From assembly GCA_022822785.1 (NCBI GenBank), contig JAJEAL010000034.1:1-53986 (forward strand): 53,986 bases of DNA, given 5' to 3'. Positions within the stretch are counted from its first letter, which is position 1, and each line of letters opens with the position of its first letter. The notes below the pieces were generated by a model. The model was given only the letters and a program-made list of their open reading frames with translations, was not told where the DNA came from and did no database searches. The translations under genes and the position numbers were made by a program. This document shows, piece by piece, positions 1-8,763 of this stretch. The DNA comes from Candidatus Poribacteria bacterium (GTDB lineage: Bacteria > Poribacteria > WGA-4E > PCPOR2b).

Positions 1-143
1 ACGCCCCGCAGATCCATTAACACCTGCATCTGAGAGATGGTCTCGGCGTACTCTGTTGCGACACCAACTTTTTGATAGAGTTGACTACAGACCTGTTGGA
101 GCTGGTCCGCATTGACAACGGTTTCCTGTTCGTGATGATTCAT
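1..143 (-). CDS. Malate/L-lactate (Ldh_2) family dehydrogenase, N-terminus only
   Basis: The gene runs off the left edge of the window, so only the first 47 codons are visible. They begin MNHHEQETVVNADQLQQVC and end in MDLRG, which aligns with the start of the Ldh_2 family member at 26109 in this same window (SAEQLREIASQLLQGAG, leading into GHDSHG). In this family the segment is the N-terminal helical region before the conserved DSHG motif. The enzymes are NAD(P)-dependent and oxidise 2-hydroxy acids such as malate, lactate or ureidoglycolate. A GAGGAG ribosome site precedes the ATG at 143. It lies downstream of the Nudix gene on the same strand. The substrate cannot be told from this fragment. 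Confidence 0.6.
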   Translation of the reverse strand, partial: MNHHEQETVVNADQLQQVCSQLYQKVGVATEYAETISQMQVLMDLRG

Positions 144-249
144 CTTGATCTCCTCATGTATGAAATGTAAAATGTGATGTGTGAATTAACCCAAAATTCT
201 ACCTAGGGCCCGCTCCTGAATGGACAGATTTTCAGGAGCACACGACGAC

Positions 250-723
250 TCAAGGCTGGATATACAGGTTATACAGTCGATCAAGCCCATCAGGGTCGCC
301 CTGATCCAACAACATCTTTGAAGCGCTGCCCAAAACGGACCGAGCCACCCAACGGTTGAGCGCGGGAATGTCTTCTGATGAAAAGGCTTCAATCTCCTCA
401 AGGGTAAAGTACCCGGCGGCATCAACCTCACGTCCGTCGGGAATGGGATCGTGTGATGACACCGGCGTAAGTCTAAAAATCAGGTAGGTCGAGTTATCAC
501 CCTCCTTCACACGGTGTCGTACCCCGAGCAGCCCTTCCACCTTTGCACGGATGTGAGTCTCTTCGTAAATCTCCCGCACCACCCCCTCATGGGCGCACTC
601 TTCCGGCTGAACATAGCCCCCCGGAATCTGCCACATCTTTGCACCATAGGCGTGATGTACGAGGAGGAGGCGCTCATCGCGCACAACCGCTCCGCCAACG
701 CCAAGTGTAAATTTCCACTCCAT
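250..723 (-). CDS. Nudix hydrolase
   Basis: This 157-residue protein is predicted to hydrolyse a nucleoside diphosphate linked to another group (X). It carries a Nudix box that reads G-x5-E-x7-REIYEETHI; the final Gly of the consensus is replaced by His, while the catalytic REx2EE core is intact. A hydrophobic beta segment (GVGGAVVRDERLLLVHH) precedes the box, as usual for the fold. I chose the ATG at 723 because AGGGG lies seven bases before it; a TTG at 741 would add six residues. It sits between an oxidoreductase and an Ldh_2 dehydrogenase on the same strand, probably one transcript. The substrate is unknown. Confidence 0.85.
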   Translation of the reverse strand: MEWKFTLGVGGAVVRDERLLLVHHAYGAKMWQIPGGYVQPEECAHEGVVREIYEETHIRAKVEGLLGVRHRVKEGDNSTYLIFRLTPVSSHDPIPDGREVDAAGYFTLEEIEAFSSEDIPALNRWVARSVLGSASKMLLDQGDPDGLDRLYNLYIQP

Positions 724-778
724 ACGGCCGCCCCTATCCAAGCAAACTCAAGATAGATTCAGGCCTTCAGATCCACGC

Positions 779-1984
779 TTAAATCTCCCAACGCTCGTTA
801 ATCTCATCCTGATAGCCTGTTACCCTGTCGTTATAAACATCGTCGAACTTTACAGCTTGACCCAACCACCCCGATTCGTAGATCGCGTTACAGACCGCTT
901 GCGCCTTCAAGCCGTCGACCCCATCGAGTTCGGGTCTGCGCCGTGTGCGAACCGCGTCCAGAAAGTCGTAGACCTCAAGCATTACCCCTTCTGTGATGCC
1001 GTGTGGAAACAACCGACCCTTTTCCTCCGGGCCCAGGCTTGCCATGTAGGTGCGCTGCAATGTGTCTGGATCGTCCACATTCCCATCCCACAGTTGCAAC
1101 TCAGGTGATTGGGGATACCCACCAGTGCTGTAGATGGAACCGATGCTTCCGTGATAGCTGTTGTAACCGATACTGCGTCCCGGGGCAGCGCCGGTGTTGA
1201 CCCATTGACCAATCACACCGCTCTTAAATGTAATCGTCGCGAGTGCGGTATCCTCGACAGTTTGTGGCACATGGTTGCCGCCTGCCTCCTTGAACTGATA
1301 TTGGTTCAGATTCTCTGATCTGGCGTAGACCTCATCAGGTTCACCGAAGAAGTAGATGAGAAGATCGATGTAGTGCACCCCGCCATCGATGATCCCGTTT
1401 CCGCCGCTCGTCAACTTGTCTTTCCGCCAAGTTGTCATCTCATCGCGTAAGAGGTTCTCAGGATCTTTGTTGGTTCCACTGACACTTTGTCGGAAAAACA
1501 TGCGAGGCGCCCCGATCCGCTTCTCTTTGTTAATCAGCCACTCAACAGTACGTGGCCCGACCCATCGTCGGACCTGCTCCGCGGTAGCGAGGATACGATT
1601 GTGGGCTTCTGCACTCTTTATCATCTTCCAGCCCGCACGGACTGTCACCCCAAGCGGCTTTTCAACAATCACATCGACCCCCGCCTCAAAACAAGCAATC
1701 GCAAGGGAGTGATGTAGGAAATGGGGGCCACAGATGTCTGCGCCGTCTAGGGTTTCCTCCTCTAGCATCTTATCAATGTCCCCGTAGACTTTGGGCTCTA
1801 CGCCGCCTTGCACCTCGGCAGCTCTCACGGCAAAACCTTTCGCTCGATCCGTATCGACATCGCACATCGCCACAAAATCGAAGATATCAATGCCGCGATT
1901 CTTGAGCCCGATGTAGGCGTTAAGATGCGCCCCTGCCATCCCGCCACAACCAATAATAGCCAACCTAACTTTCTCTGTTTGCAT
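779..1984 (-). CDS. Gfo/Idh/MocA family oxidoreductase
   Basis: A 401-residue NAD(P)-dependent dehydrogenase of the glucose-fructose/inositol dehydrogenase family. The N-terminal Rossmann motif is RLAIIGCGGMAGAHLNAY (residues about 7-24), and the family EKP motif appears as VIVEKPLGVT around residue 110. A C-terminal alpha/beta substrate domain follows, including GGVHYIDLLIYFFGEPDEV. The length matches the family. GGAG lies six bases before the ATG at 1984. Members oxidise sugars, inositols or related polyols; the specific substrate cannot be read from sequence. The next gene downstream is the Nudix hydrolase. A second, shorter family member lies at 34879. Confidence 0.88.
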   Translation of the reverse strand: MQTEKVRLAIIGCGGMAGAHLNAYIGLKNRGIDIFDFVAMCDVDTDRAKGFAVRAAEVQGGVEPKVYGDIDKMLEEETLDGADICGPHFLHHSLAIACFEAGVDVIVEKPLGVTVRAGWKMIKSAEAHNRILATAEQVRRWVGPRTVEWLINKEKRIGAPRMFFRQSVSGTNKDPENLLRDEMTTWRKDKLTSGGNGIIDGGVHYIDLLIYFFGEPDEVYARSENLNQYQFKEAGGNHVPQTVEDTALATITFKSGVIGQWVNTGAAPGRSIGYNSYHGSIGSIYSTGGYPQSPELQLWDGNVDDPDTLQRTYMASLGPEEKGRLFPHGITEGVMLEVYDFLDAVRTRRRPELDGVDGLKAQAVCNAIYESGWLGQAVKFDDVYNDRVTGYQDEINERWEI

Positions 1985-2243
1985 AGAGTTCTCCGTATAT
2001 AGAATTTCGCGCTCCCGTCTCTATACTTCAATCATACCATGACGAAAAAAAAAGATCAACGCTCAATACAGCAATTCCAGCCCAGCGAACTGGCAGGAAG
2101 ATAACGGTCTTAAGAGGGGCATCAATTCACTATAGGAGTCGAACAATTGAAAGCAGCATCAGGGGAATCGTGAGAACTCTCTGAAAAATTCATCAAAGAC
2201 AGGCGGGCAAGGCGCAAAGGGGGAGTCACTCTAAACTCATAGC

Positions 2244-3140
2244 TCAATTTTTGTTGACAAGATAAATCCCATAAGCGACTAGGCAGGCACCGGCAATCAG
2301 CCCAAAACCGATCTCGTCGCCCAAGAGCAGATAGCTCAAAACCACTCCGAACAACGGCGTCAGAAAGAAGAGAACAACCAATCTGCTCGGACTATACTTT
2401 TCAAGGATTGATGTCCACGAGACAAAACAGAACCCAGCAATAACGATGCCCTGATAGAAAATTGCGCTCACGCCGGAAACTGAGAAGTGAAAGTTAGCCC
2501 CCCGCTCCAAGAACACACTCGAAATAATAAAACACGGGATGCTAAAAACCATCAACCAGAACAACAGCCGATAGGGATGGATGGATTGGATGATGAGCTT
2601 GGTGACCACCGTCCGCAGCCCCAACAGACAGCCGCTTAACAACACGATCAGATCCCCGCGTAGATACGCTTGCGCCTCAAATTTCAGGTTGCCCCCGAAA
2701 GTCAGCAGGACACCACCGAATGCAAGGGTAATTCCAACTGTTTTCTTGACCGAGAGTCGATCGCCCGGCACCCAGAAATGGGCAAACAGCGCAGTGAAGA
2801 ATGGGTACGTGCTGATAAAAATCGTCGAACGAGACGCCTCTGTAATCTGCGTTCCGAGGTTCAGCGTGGCAATCTGTAGCGTGAAAATCGCCGACACAAA
2901 AATCAGCGGGAGCCATTCACCCGGATTCATTCGCAGGCGAACCTGCTGATGTAATGACCAGAGCGTAATCGCGGCAAACCCAAGCAGGAAACGCATCGTC
3001 GCGAGTGCAAAGGGCGGAACGCCCTGTAGACCGATTTTAATCGAAACCGAGTTCCCACCCCAGAGCAAGCCAAGCAAGAGCACCAAGGCGATGATCCTAG
3101 CACTTGGTTGGTGAGCGGCGATTTCAGGCTTTGCACTCAT
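2244..3140 (-). CDS. EamA/DMT superfamily transporter
   Basis: A 298-residue, very hydrophobic inner-membrane protein with about ten predicted membrane segments in two EamA repeats. The first repeat starts ALVLLLGLLWGGNSVSIKIG. The second includes LLSGCLLGLRTVVTKLIIQ and ends VAYGIYLVNKN. The first-repeat motif of a Trp-Gly-Gly followed by a substrate-translocating helix is typical of drug/metabolite exporters. Length is standard for the family. It stands alone, flanked by a 259-bp gap downstream and a PhyH gene upstream on the same strand. The ribosome site is weak. The transported metabolite cannot be predicted. Confidence 0.85.
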   Translation of the reverse strand: MSAKPEIAAHQPSARIIALVLLLGLLWGGNSVSIKIGLQGVPPFALATMRFLLGFAAITLWSLHQQVRLRMNPGEWLPLIFVSAIFTLQIATLNLGTQITEASRSTIFISTYPFFTALFAHFWVPGDRLSVKKTVGITLAFGGVLLTFGGNLKFEAQAYLRGDLIVLLSGCLLGLRTVVTKLIIQSIHPYRLLFWLMVFSIPCFIISSVFLERGANFHFSVSGVSAIFYQGIVIAGFCFVSWTSILEKYSPSRLVVLFFLTPLFGVVLSYLLLGDEIGFGLIAGACLVAYGIYLVNKN

Positions 3141-3250
3141 ATTTTCTCGCGCTTCTTTCCCTACATTTTACGTTCTAAGTTACCTATTTGGTTGGCTGCA
3201 TTACGTAAAACGTAAGGAAACCAAAATCGCAAGAACACCCGATATAGCTA

Positions 3251-4051
3251 TCAATCGTAATTACTGGGTCGGTGGTCACCAAGCAGTCGTCGCTGCCGGG
3301 GTGTTGCCTGTGCCAGAATCGCTTCGTCGAACTGAAATTTGTTGAGGTAGGGCGGAAATTTCTGTGTAATCATCCGCTTGGCGTAATGCACCTGTAATAG
3401 ATAACGGTCCTGATTACTCGTATTCGCTGAACCGCGATGCCACACCTCGCTTCGGAAAACGACCACATCCCCGGCGTTACACAGAATACTGTGATCGCCA
3501 ACGCCTTGCCACTCGGCATCGCCATTTGGGCTGCGTCCCGACCGATGGCTCCCCGGAATAAACTTCGTCGGTCCCAACTCCTCATAAAGGTTATCAAGAT
3601 AAAAATGGGCGGTAGTAATAAAAATTGGGATATTCACGCGGGGATCCGCCAACACATCTGCCGGTAGGCTAATCGGCAGCCAATCGGTGTGTAAGGACTG
3701 ATCCGGACGACCAGGGCCCGTCGTCCACGCGGTCATCCCAATAACATGGCAATCGTCGCCATGAACCGCTTCCTCCAATTCAATAATCTCCGGCCTGTCA
3801 AGATATTGCAGAAAGACCGCGTCCCGATTGAAAGCATTGTTGATATGCTTATTGAGAAAACCGCCGTTTTCAGGGGTGCTGTGTCTATCAAAACTTTCCG
3901 GCATCTGTGTCAGCCGGTCCATAGCATCACGCAGCTCGACAATTTCTTCAGGGTTAAGAACACTAGGGAAATAGACAAAACCGTCCTCTTCCATCGCTTT
4001 GACTCGACTCTCTAAATCTGGGTATGCAACAAGTGGTAGCACGTCAGCCAT
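3251..4051 (-). CDS. Phytanoyl-CoA dioxygenase (PhyH) family protein
   Basis: A 266-residue member of the Fe(II)/2-oxoglutarate-dependent PhyH family. The iron-binding triad is visible as HTD (in SLHTDWLPIS) plus a distal His in VWHRGSANTSNQDRYL, where the following Arg can bind the 2-oxoglutarate carboxylate. The N-terminus (FVYFPSVLNPEEIVELRDAM) is the classic opening of the family. I chose the ATG at 4051 because AGGAGG lies about nine bases before it; an earlier in-frame ATG at 4153 has no such site. It follows the TIM-barrel isomerase gene on the same strand. Members hydroxylate many small molecules, so the substrate stays open. Confidence 0.88.
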   Translation of the reverse strand: MADVLPLVAYPDLESRVKAMEEDGFVYFPSVLNPEEIVELRDAMDRLTQMPESFDRHSTPENGGFLNKHINNAFNRDAVFLQYLDRPEIIELEEAVHGDDCHVIGMTAWTTGPGRPDQSLHTDWLPISLPADVLADPRVNIPIFITTAHFYLDNLYEELGPTKFIPGSHRSGRSPNGDAEWQGVGDHSILCNAGDVVVFRSEVWHRGSANTSNQDRYLLQVHYAKRMITQKFPPYLNKFQFDEAILAQATPRQRRLLGDHRPSNYD

Positions 4052-4209
4052 TAGCCTATTCCTCCTATTCTCATATATTGTACTAGCGGCAGGCATACGC
4101 CCTATGCCGCAAAACAGACAGCAATGTAGATTTGATTTTATCGACCGACTCACACAATGTCAACACCTGCTGATGGCAACGACAGCGACACCGATATGTT
4201 GAAACTTCC

Positions 4210-4974
4210 CTAATCCATAATCCCAATACCTTGGAGATAAGCGACAGATTTCTCCATCCGTGTGTGCACACCTGCTTCATCTATCTCCTCGCCATCAATC
4301 CCTTCTAGTTCCATCGCGCAGGGACCGTAGAAATCAGCATCGTTCAAGATTTGAAATACCTCTTTGAAGTCAACTACACCTTCACCGAGCGCCGGAAAGT
4401 GCCATGTTTGATATTCGCCGTTGGTATCCTTGAGATGAACAGCACCCACATAGTCGATAATTCTTCTGAGTTCGCCGATAGCGGTGACGTTACGGTTATA
4501 GAAATAAATATTGCCGGTATCAAAGTTAATGCAGATGTTCGGATGATCGACTCCCTGCATCGTTTCGAGCGCGACCTCCGCGTTATGCGCTAGATCAAGA
4601 TGCGTTTCCAAACAGACCTTAATCCCGAGCGGGGCGGCGTTTTCCCCAATCCGCCGCAGCCGTTCATAGATGGTATTTCGATTGTACTCACCCGCATGGG
4701 CACTAGTAAAGATGACCTTTACGCCGATTCGATGTGCAGCGTCCAAACACGCCTGAAAGTCTGAGACGACGTTTTCGTCCTGAACATTGCACGGGGCAGC
4801 AATGCTAGTCGCTGTAAGTCCGTGGGCTGCTAGCTCCGCGAGGGCGTTATCCACCTCCTCTAACGCGGGGGCACCGATCTCGACGTTTGTCAACCCAATC
4901 TTCGCAAGATGTGAATACGCACCTTCACGAAATTTTCCATAGCTATTCAAATTACATGCGATAATATTTTTCAT
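4210..4974 (-). CDS. Sugar phosphate isomerase/epimerase (xylose isomerase-like TIM barrel)
   Basis: A 254-residue protein of the AP_endonuc_2/xylose isomerase-like TIM-barrel family. The expected metal ligands fall in order: Glu in KVCLETHLDL, Asp in CINFDTGNIYFY, His/Asp in AVHLKDTNGE and Glu in CAMELEGIDG. Family members isomerise or epimerise sugars, inosose or hydroxypyruvate. I chose ATG 4974 because GGGAG lies eight bases upstream; in-frame ATGs at 4989 and 4992 would add only a few residues. It starts 23 bp after the end of murQ on the same strand, suggesting a co-transcribed amino-sugar or sugar salvage unit. The exact substrate is not determinable. Confidence 0.82.
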   Translation of the reverse strand: MKNIIACNLNSYGKFREGAYSHLAKIGLTNVEIGAPALEEVDNALAELAAHGLTATSIAAPCNVQDENVVSDFQACLDAAHRIGVKVIFTSAHAGEYNRNTIYERLRRIGENAAPLGIKVCLETHLDLAHNAEVALETMQGVDHPNICINFDTGNIYFYNRNVTAIGELRRIIDYVGAVHLKDTNGEYQTWHFPALGEGVVDFKEVFQILNDADFYGPCAMELEGIDGEEIDEAGVHTRMEKSVAYLQGIGIMD

Positions 4975-4997
4975 TCCTGTATCTCCCATCAATAGAT

Positions 4998-5918
4998 TTA
5001 TCTCTCAACGTATGAATTATCTTCCAATACGCGCCGCACAAAACCGCCGCTTTGCTCCAATAGCACATCAGCTTCCCTTCGACTGACAGCCTTTACAAGC
5101 ATGACAATTGCGGTCTTCGCACTGCCGCCAGCGCATTCCAACGCCTTTTGCGCCCTTGCATAATCGGCACCCGTGACCTCCATAATGATACGTGCCCCGC
5201 GATCAATGAGCTTTGCATTCGACGCTTGAATATCGACCATTAAGTTGTTGTAAACCTTCCCGATCTGAATCATCGAGACGGTAGTGAGCATGTTGAGAAC
5301 TAGCTTTGTCGCTGTGCCGGTTTTCAAGCGTGTGGAGCCGGTGATGATTTCGGGTCCGACAACCGGCACAATAAAGAGATCCACAAACGCCTTCAACCTA
5401 TCAGCGGGTGGGGTGCAGCAAAGGAAAATCGTACCGGCACCAATTCGATGAGCTTCCTCCAACGCGCCAAGTACATACGGCGTACGACCGCTTCCCGCAA
5501 TCCCCACCAGCACATCTCGGTCAGTGATACCGTGGTCACGGATAGCTTGCGCTCCGGCGTCAGGCTCATCTTCCGCAGCCTCGACGGAGCGCCGTAAAGC
5601 CCGGTCTCCGCCGGCGATAATCCCCTGAACCATGCTGGGTGGGGTGCTGAATGTCGGTGGGCACTCGGAGGCATCAAGGACTCCAAGCCTGCCGCTTGTC
5701 CCCGCGCCAATGTAAAAGAGGCGCCCAGCCCGCCGAAACGCATCAATGACGAGCGATATCCCTTGTGCGATTGATTCCGATTCCGCTTCGACAGCCGCGA
5801 CTGCTCGCCGATCTTCTTCGTGGAAAACCTGCAAGATTTCTTCCGTCGACTTGAGGTCAATATCGATTGAGTTTGGATTCCGTTGTTCCGTGATAAGCGT
5901 GGAGAGGTCGTCTAACAT
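4998..5918 (-). CDS. murQ: N-acetylmuramic acid 6-phosphate etherase
   Basis: MurQ cleaves the lactyl ether of N-acetylmuramic acid 6-phosphate, giving GlcNAc-6-phosphate and D-lactate during peptidoglycan recycling in the cytoplasm. The 306-residue length is typical. The SIS sugar-isomerase domain has the signature IGAGTSGRLGVLDASECPP, whose Glu is the catalytic acid/base of the family. Further family features are GSTRLKTGTATKLVLNMLTT and the C-terminal GGSAKTAIVML segment. It lies between a TPR lipoprotein gene (53 bp upstream) and an isomerase gene, so an operon of cell-wall and sugar salvage is plausible. No MurNAc transporter or AnmK kinase is seen in the window. Confidence 0.95.
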   Translation of the reverse strand: MLDDLSTLITEQRNPNSIDIDLKSTEEILQVFHEEDRRAVAAVEAESESIAQGISLVIDAFRRAGRLFYIGAGTSGRLGVLDASECPPTFSTPPSMVQGIIAGGDRALRRSVEAAEDEPDAGAQAIRDHGITDRDVLVGIAGSGRTPYVLGALEEAHRIGAGTIFLCCTPPADRLKAFVDLFIVPVVGPEIITGSTRLKTGTATKLVLNMLTTVSMIQIGKVYNNLMVDIQASNAKLIDRGARIIMEVTGADYARAQKALECAGGSAKTAIVMLVKAVSRREADVLLEQSGGFVRRVLEDNSYVER

Positions 5919-5970
5919 CCCGTCTGCCTAAAAATATTTATATCCATTAGATAAATAACTACTAGCTCTG

Positions 5971-6774
5971 CTATTGCGCCAACATCTGTCTGGCAACCTC
6001 AAGCTCATCTTGAAACTGAGGCAGATCCGCTGCGAGCTCTACAAAAATATCAAGATAGCGTTTCATCGTGAGACGATCGCCCCGCTTTTCGTACATCCGA
6101 GCAAGGTGGTAGTACACCTCCGCATCGTCCGGGTTAAGCGACTGGGCTCTTTCGTATGCACCAATCGCGAGATCAACCTGCTCTGTCTCTTGATATACAT
6201 GTGCAAGGTTATAATGTGCATCCGAATCGCTGTCATCTAACGCAATGGCTTGTTGATAATAACTAATTGCTTCTTCAAACTGTTCGCGTGCATGAAAAGC
6301 ACCAGCCAAATTAAAGTAGGCGTCTTGGAAGGTTGGATCCGTCTCAATCGCGTTGCGATAGGCTGCGACTGCTTCGTCAAACCGATCGTCAGTGTCGTAA
6401 GTATACGCCAAATTGTTGTAGAAAACTGGATTGTCGGGTGCAAGTTCGGTTGATTTTTGGAACGCCTGAATCGCTGGATCCATCAGTCGCATATCTACGT
6501 AGACTAGGCCGAGTGCGTTGTGCACGTCTGCGTTTTCTTCATCAACAACGAGCGCCTCATGGAATTGCTCAACGGCTTTCTCATATTCTCCCATTTGATG
6601 GTAAACTTCGCCGAGCTCTAGATGCCCCGTTGGATCCTCCGGCGAGAGCATCATCCCCATCCTGAGTCGGGTCGCTTCACGGCTCAGTTCCTCTTTTTGC
6701 TGCGGTTCCTTCTCCGTAGGTTGACAACCCCCAAAAAGGGACAAGAGAAAAAGAAAAACCGGAAGTATTCGCAT
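5971..6774 (-). CDS. TPR-repeat lipoprotein
   Basis: A 267-residue predicted lipoprotein. The start ATG at 6774 has GGAGG eight bases upstream. The N-terminus MRILPVFLFLLSLFGGCQ is a signal peptide ending in a lipobox (LFGGC), so the mature protein would be lipid-anchored at Cys17. About six tetratricopeptide repeats follow (for example GEYEKAVEQFHEALVVDEEN and EQFEEAISYYQQAIALDDSD), which act as protein-protein interaction scaffolds. A start at 6816 would place the signal peptide internally and is less likely. It is divergent from the OmpA-type gene at 7038, with a strong palindrome in the gap. The partner is unknown. Confidence 0.88.
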   Translation of the reverse strand: MRILPVFLFLLSLFGGCQPTEKEPQQKEELSREATRLRMGMMLSPEDPTGHLELGEVYHQMGEYEKAVEQFHEALVVDEENADVHNALGLVYVDMRLMDPAIQAFQKSTELAPDNPVFYNNLAYTYDTDDRFDEAVAAYRNAIETDPTFQDAYFNLAGAFHAREQFEEAISYYQQAIALDDSDSDAHYNLAHVYQETEQVDLAIGAYERAQSLNPDDAEVYYHLARMYEKRGDRLTMKRYLDIFVELAADLPQFQDELEVARQMLAQ

Positions 6775-6903
6775 CGACGGACCTCCAATAAGGTAAATAT
6801 TAGCAAGACCCCGCAAACCTAATTATAGCAGCACCACCCACAGTGTCAATAACTTTTTGAAGGATAAATTCCGTTGAGATTTAGCCTGCGTTATGATACT
6901 ATT

Positions 6904-6937
6904 ATACCTGTAATCGTGTGGTTACGATTACAGGTAT
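6904..6937. promoter_or_regulatory. Perfect 14-bp inverted repeat in divergent intergenic region
   Basis: The arms ATACCTGTAATCGT and ACGATTACAGGTAT match perfectly and flank the 6-base spacer GTGGTT. The palindrome sits between the divergent TPR lipoprotein (start 6774) and OmpA-type (start 7038) genes. That placement suits an operator controlling one or both genes, or an RNA hairpin in the leader of the plus-strand gene. No T-run follows, so a terminator is unlikely. Confidence 0.55.
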
Positions 6938-7037
6938 CTCTGGATTACTGCCATACTCCATTTGTAGCCAAATTGTAAGTTGGCCCCGTCCTTCGTGTAA
7001 ATTAGAAATTGAAGATGGGTTTAGAGGAGAGCAACGA

Positions 7038-7847
7038 ATGAAAAAACGACTATATCTCATCGGTGGCATTGCAGCGGCTGTCTTGCTACTTCTCGTCACC
7101 ATAATGAGTTTCTTCATATTCAAATTTAAAGGCAATTTTGAAGCAGAACAAGCAAGTCGGATCACCTACGAAAAAAAATCCGAACAGCTACAGAGCGAAC
7201 TGACAATAACCCAAGCAGACCTAGAAGCTAAGAAAAACAAAATTACACTTTTGGAGGATACAATCGACGAGATACAGGCGCGCACAACCAACTTGACGGA
7301 AGCCAAAGCGAAGGCGGAAGCGGAGGCGATGCAGCTGCTAACGGAGAAACAACAGAGGCAGGAAGAGCTAAAACGGAAAGAAGCGGAATTTCGAGACCTT
7401 CGAGAACAGCTCCAAAAAGAACTTGAAGCGCAAGAAATCACCATCACAACACTCAGAGGACAACTGACAGTCAACCTGATGGACAAAATTTTGTTCGATT
7501 CGGGCAAATCCGACATTAAGACGGAGGGCAAACGGGTCTTGGATAAAATCGCACAGGCTTTCTTAAATCGCTACCCCAACCGAGAGATTCGAGTTGAAGG
7601 GCACACGGACAATGTGCCTTTCAGAGGCTCGGTCCTAAACAACTGGGATTTATCCACGGAACGGGCGATTTCCGCAGTTCGCTATCTGCAGACACGTGCG
7701 GGTGTAGACCCTGCCCGGTTGGCAGCGGTTGGATACGCCTATTACCGTCCGATTGACACAAACAAAACCACCCAGGGTAGGGCGAGAAATCGTCGAATTG
7801 AGATTATTGTGATGCCACCGAAACAGCCTGAGACGCAAGAGTTCTGA
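7038..7847 (+). CDS. OmpA/MotB-domain protein with coiled coil (peptidoglycan-associated)
   Basis: A 269-residue envelope protein. The start ATG at 7038 follows GAGGAG. Residues about 5-28 form one membrane anchor (LIGGIAAAVLLLLVTIMSFF). Residues 45-140 are a Glu/Lys/Gln-rich coiled coil. The C-terminal 120 residues are an OmpA-like peptidoglycan-binding domain with ILFDSGKSDIKTEG, VEGHTDNVPFRG and NWDLSTERAISAVRYLQ, including the Asp and Arg residues that bind diaminopimelate in this family. The single anchor plus coiled coil plus OmpA domain resembles MotB-like or spacer proteins linking a membrane to the cell wall. No motA is next to it, so a flagellar role is unsupported. Confidence 0.88.
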   Translation: MKKRLYLIGGIAAAVLLLLVTIMSFFIFKFKGNFEAEQASRITYEKKSEQLQSELTITQADLEAKKNKITLLEDTIDEIQARTTNLTEAKAKAEAEAMQLLTEKQQRQEELKRKEAEFRDLREQLQKELEAQEITITTLRGQLTVNLMDKILFDSGKSDIKTEGKRVLDKIAQAFLNRYPNREIRVEGHTDNVPFRGSVLNNWDLSTERAISAVRYLQTRAGVDPARLAAVGYAYYRPIDTNKTTQGRARNRRIEIIVMPPKQPETQEF

Positions 7848-7943
7848 TCCTATCGTTTCCTAGTGCTAGTAACAGTTTGCAATTTAGCCTTGACGAGTAA
7901 CTGTTCCTCTCACCAACCCAACGCGTAAAAGGAGATTATGCTT

Positions 7944-8738
7944 ATGTCAACGAAGGCAGCCGTTAAGTTTGGACATCAGGAGCATACCCAGTTTATGGAG
8001 GAGGGATACGTCCGACTCGGACACCTTCTATCAAACAAAGAGTTAGCTGCATTGCAGCAACGGATTGATGACATTATGCTAGGGGTAATACCCTACGAGA
8101 ATATGCGGTTCCAACTGGATAGCACTACCGGTGTCTACCGCGAAGCGCCGCCAGAGAGTGTGGGACACAAAGGTGCAACACTCCAATATCGGAAGATTAT
8201 GGACCTTGAACAGGACCCGCTGTTTCTCTCCTACATGCAGCATCCACTCCTACGCGACATCGCACGCCGCTATATCGGTGAGGAGGTGTCAATCTACCGA
8301 GCAATGTTCATGAATAAACCTGCCAACCAAGGTACAATACTACCATGGCACCAAGATGTTGGTATCGGGTGGGGATTGGACCGCAATCCAATTGTCACTG
8401 TCTGGACAGCATTGGATAACGCAACGGTAGAAAATGGTTGCATGCAGATCGTGCCCGGCATTCATAAACACGGTGTGCTGAACGAGAGACATTTTGCCAC
8501 AGACACAGAGATTGAAAAACACCGGATAGAGGAGAATGCCATCAATTTGGAAGTAGAGGAAGGGGAAGTTGTCTTGTTGAATAATCTTCTGCTGCACCGT
8601 TCCGGCGTGAATCAAACGGGGAAGCCGCGACGCGCGTTCAGCGCAGCATACATGGATGCAGCAACTCAATCGGTAGCAACAGGCAGGACATTTCCGGTGA
8701 TTTTTGGCAAAAATGCGCTAAAATCTTCTGAATGTTGA
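7944..8738 (+). CDS. Phytanoyl-CoA dioxygenase (PhyH) family protein
   Basis: A 264-residue Fe(II)/2-oxoglutarate dioxygenase of the PhyH family. The HxD motif is PWHQDVGIGWG and the distal His/Arg set is LLLHRSGVNQTGKPRRAF. VENGCMQIVPGIHKHG is the common family strand before the distal His. GGAG at 7931-7934 is nine bases from the ATG at 7944 but only three from the ATG at 7938, so 7944 is preferred. It is followed 25 bp later by mtaB, which has its own ribosome site. The substrate is unknown; this is one of four PhyH genes in the window and they are not near-identical. Confidence 0.88.
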   Translation: MSTKAAVKFGHQEHTQFMEEGYVRLGHLLSNKELAALQQRIDDIMLGVIPYENMRFQLDSTTGVYREAPPESVGHKGATLQYRKIMDLEQDPLFLSYMQHPLLRDIARRYIGEEVSIYRAMFMNKPANQGTILPWHQDVGIGWGLDRNPIVTVWTALDNATVENGCMQIVPGIHKHGVLNERHFATDTEIEKHRIEENAINLEVEEGEVVLLNNLLLHRSGVNQTGKPRRAFSAAYMDAATQSVATGRTFPVIFGKNALKSSEC

Positions 8739-8763
8739 CTCACGCAATCGAAGGAGTACAGAA

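Noticed and set aside
5393-5860. A 155-codon minus-strand frame over murQ
   Set aside because: It is an out-of-frame shadow of murQ, whose own frame carries all the etherase motifs.
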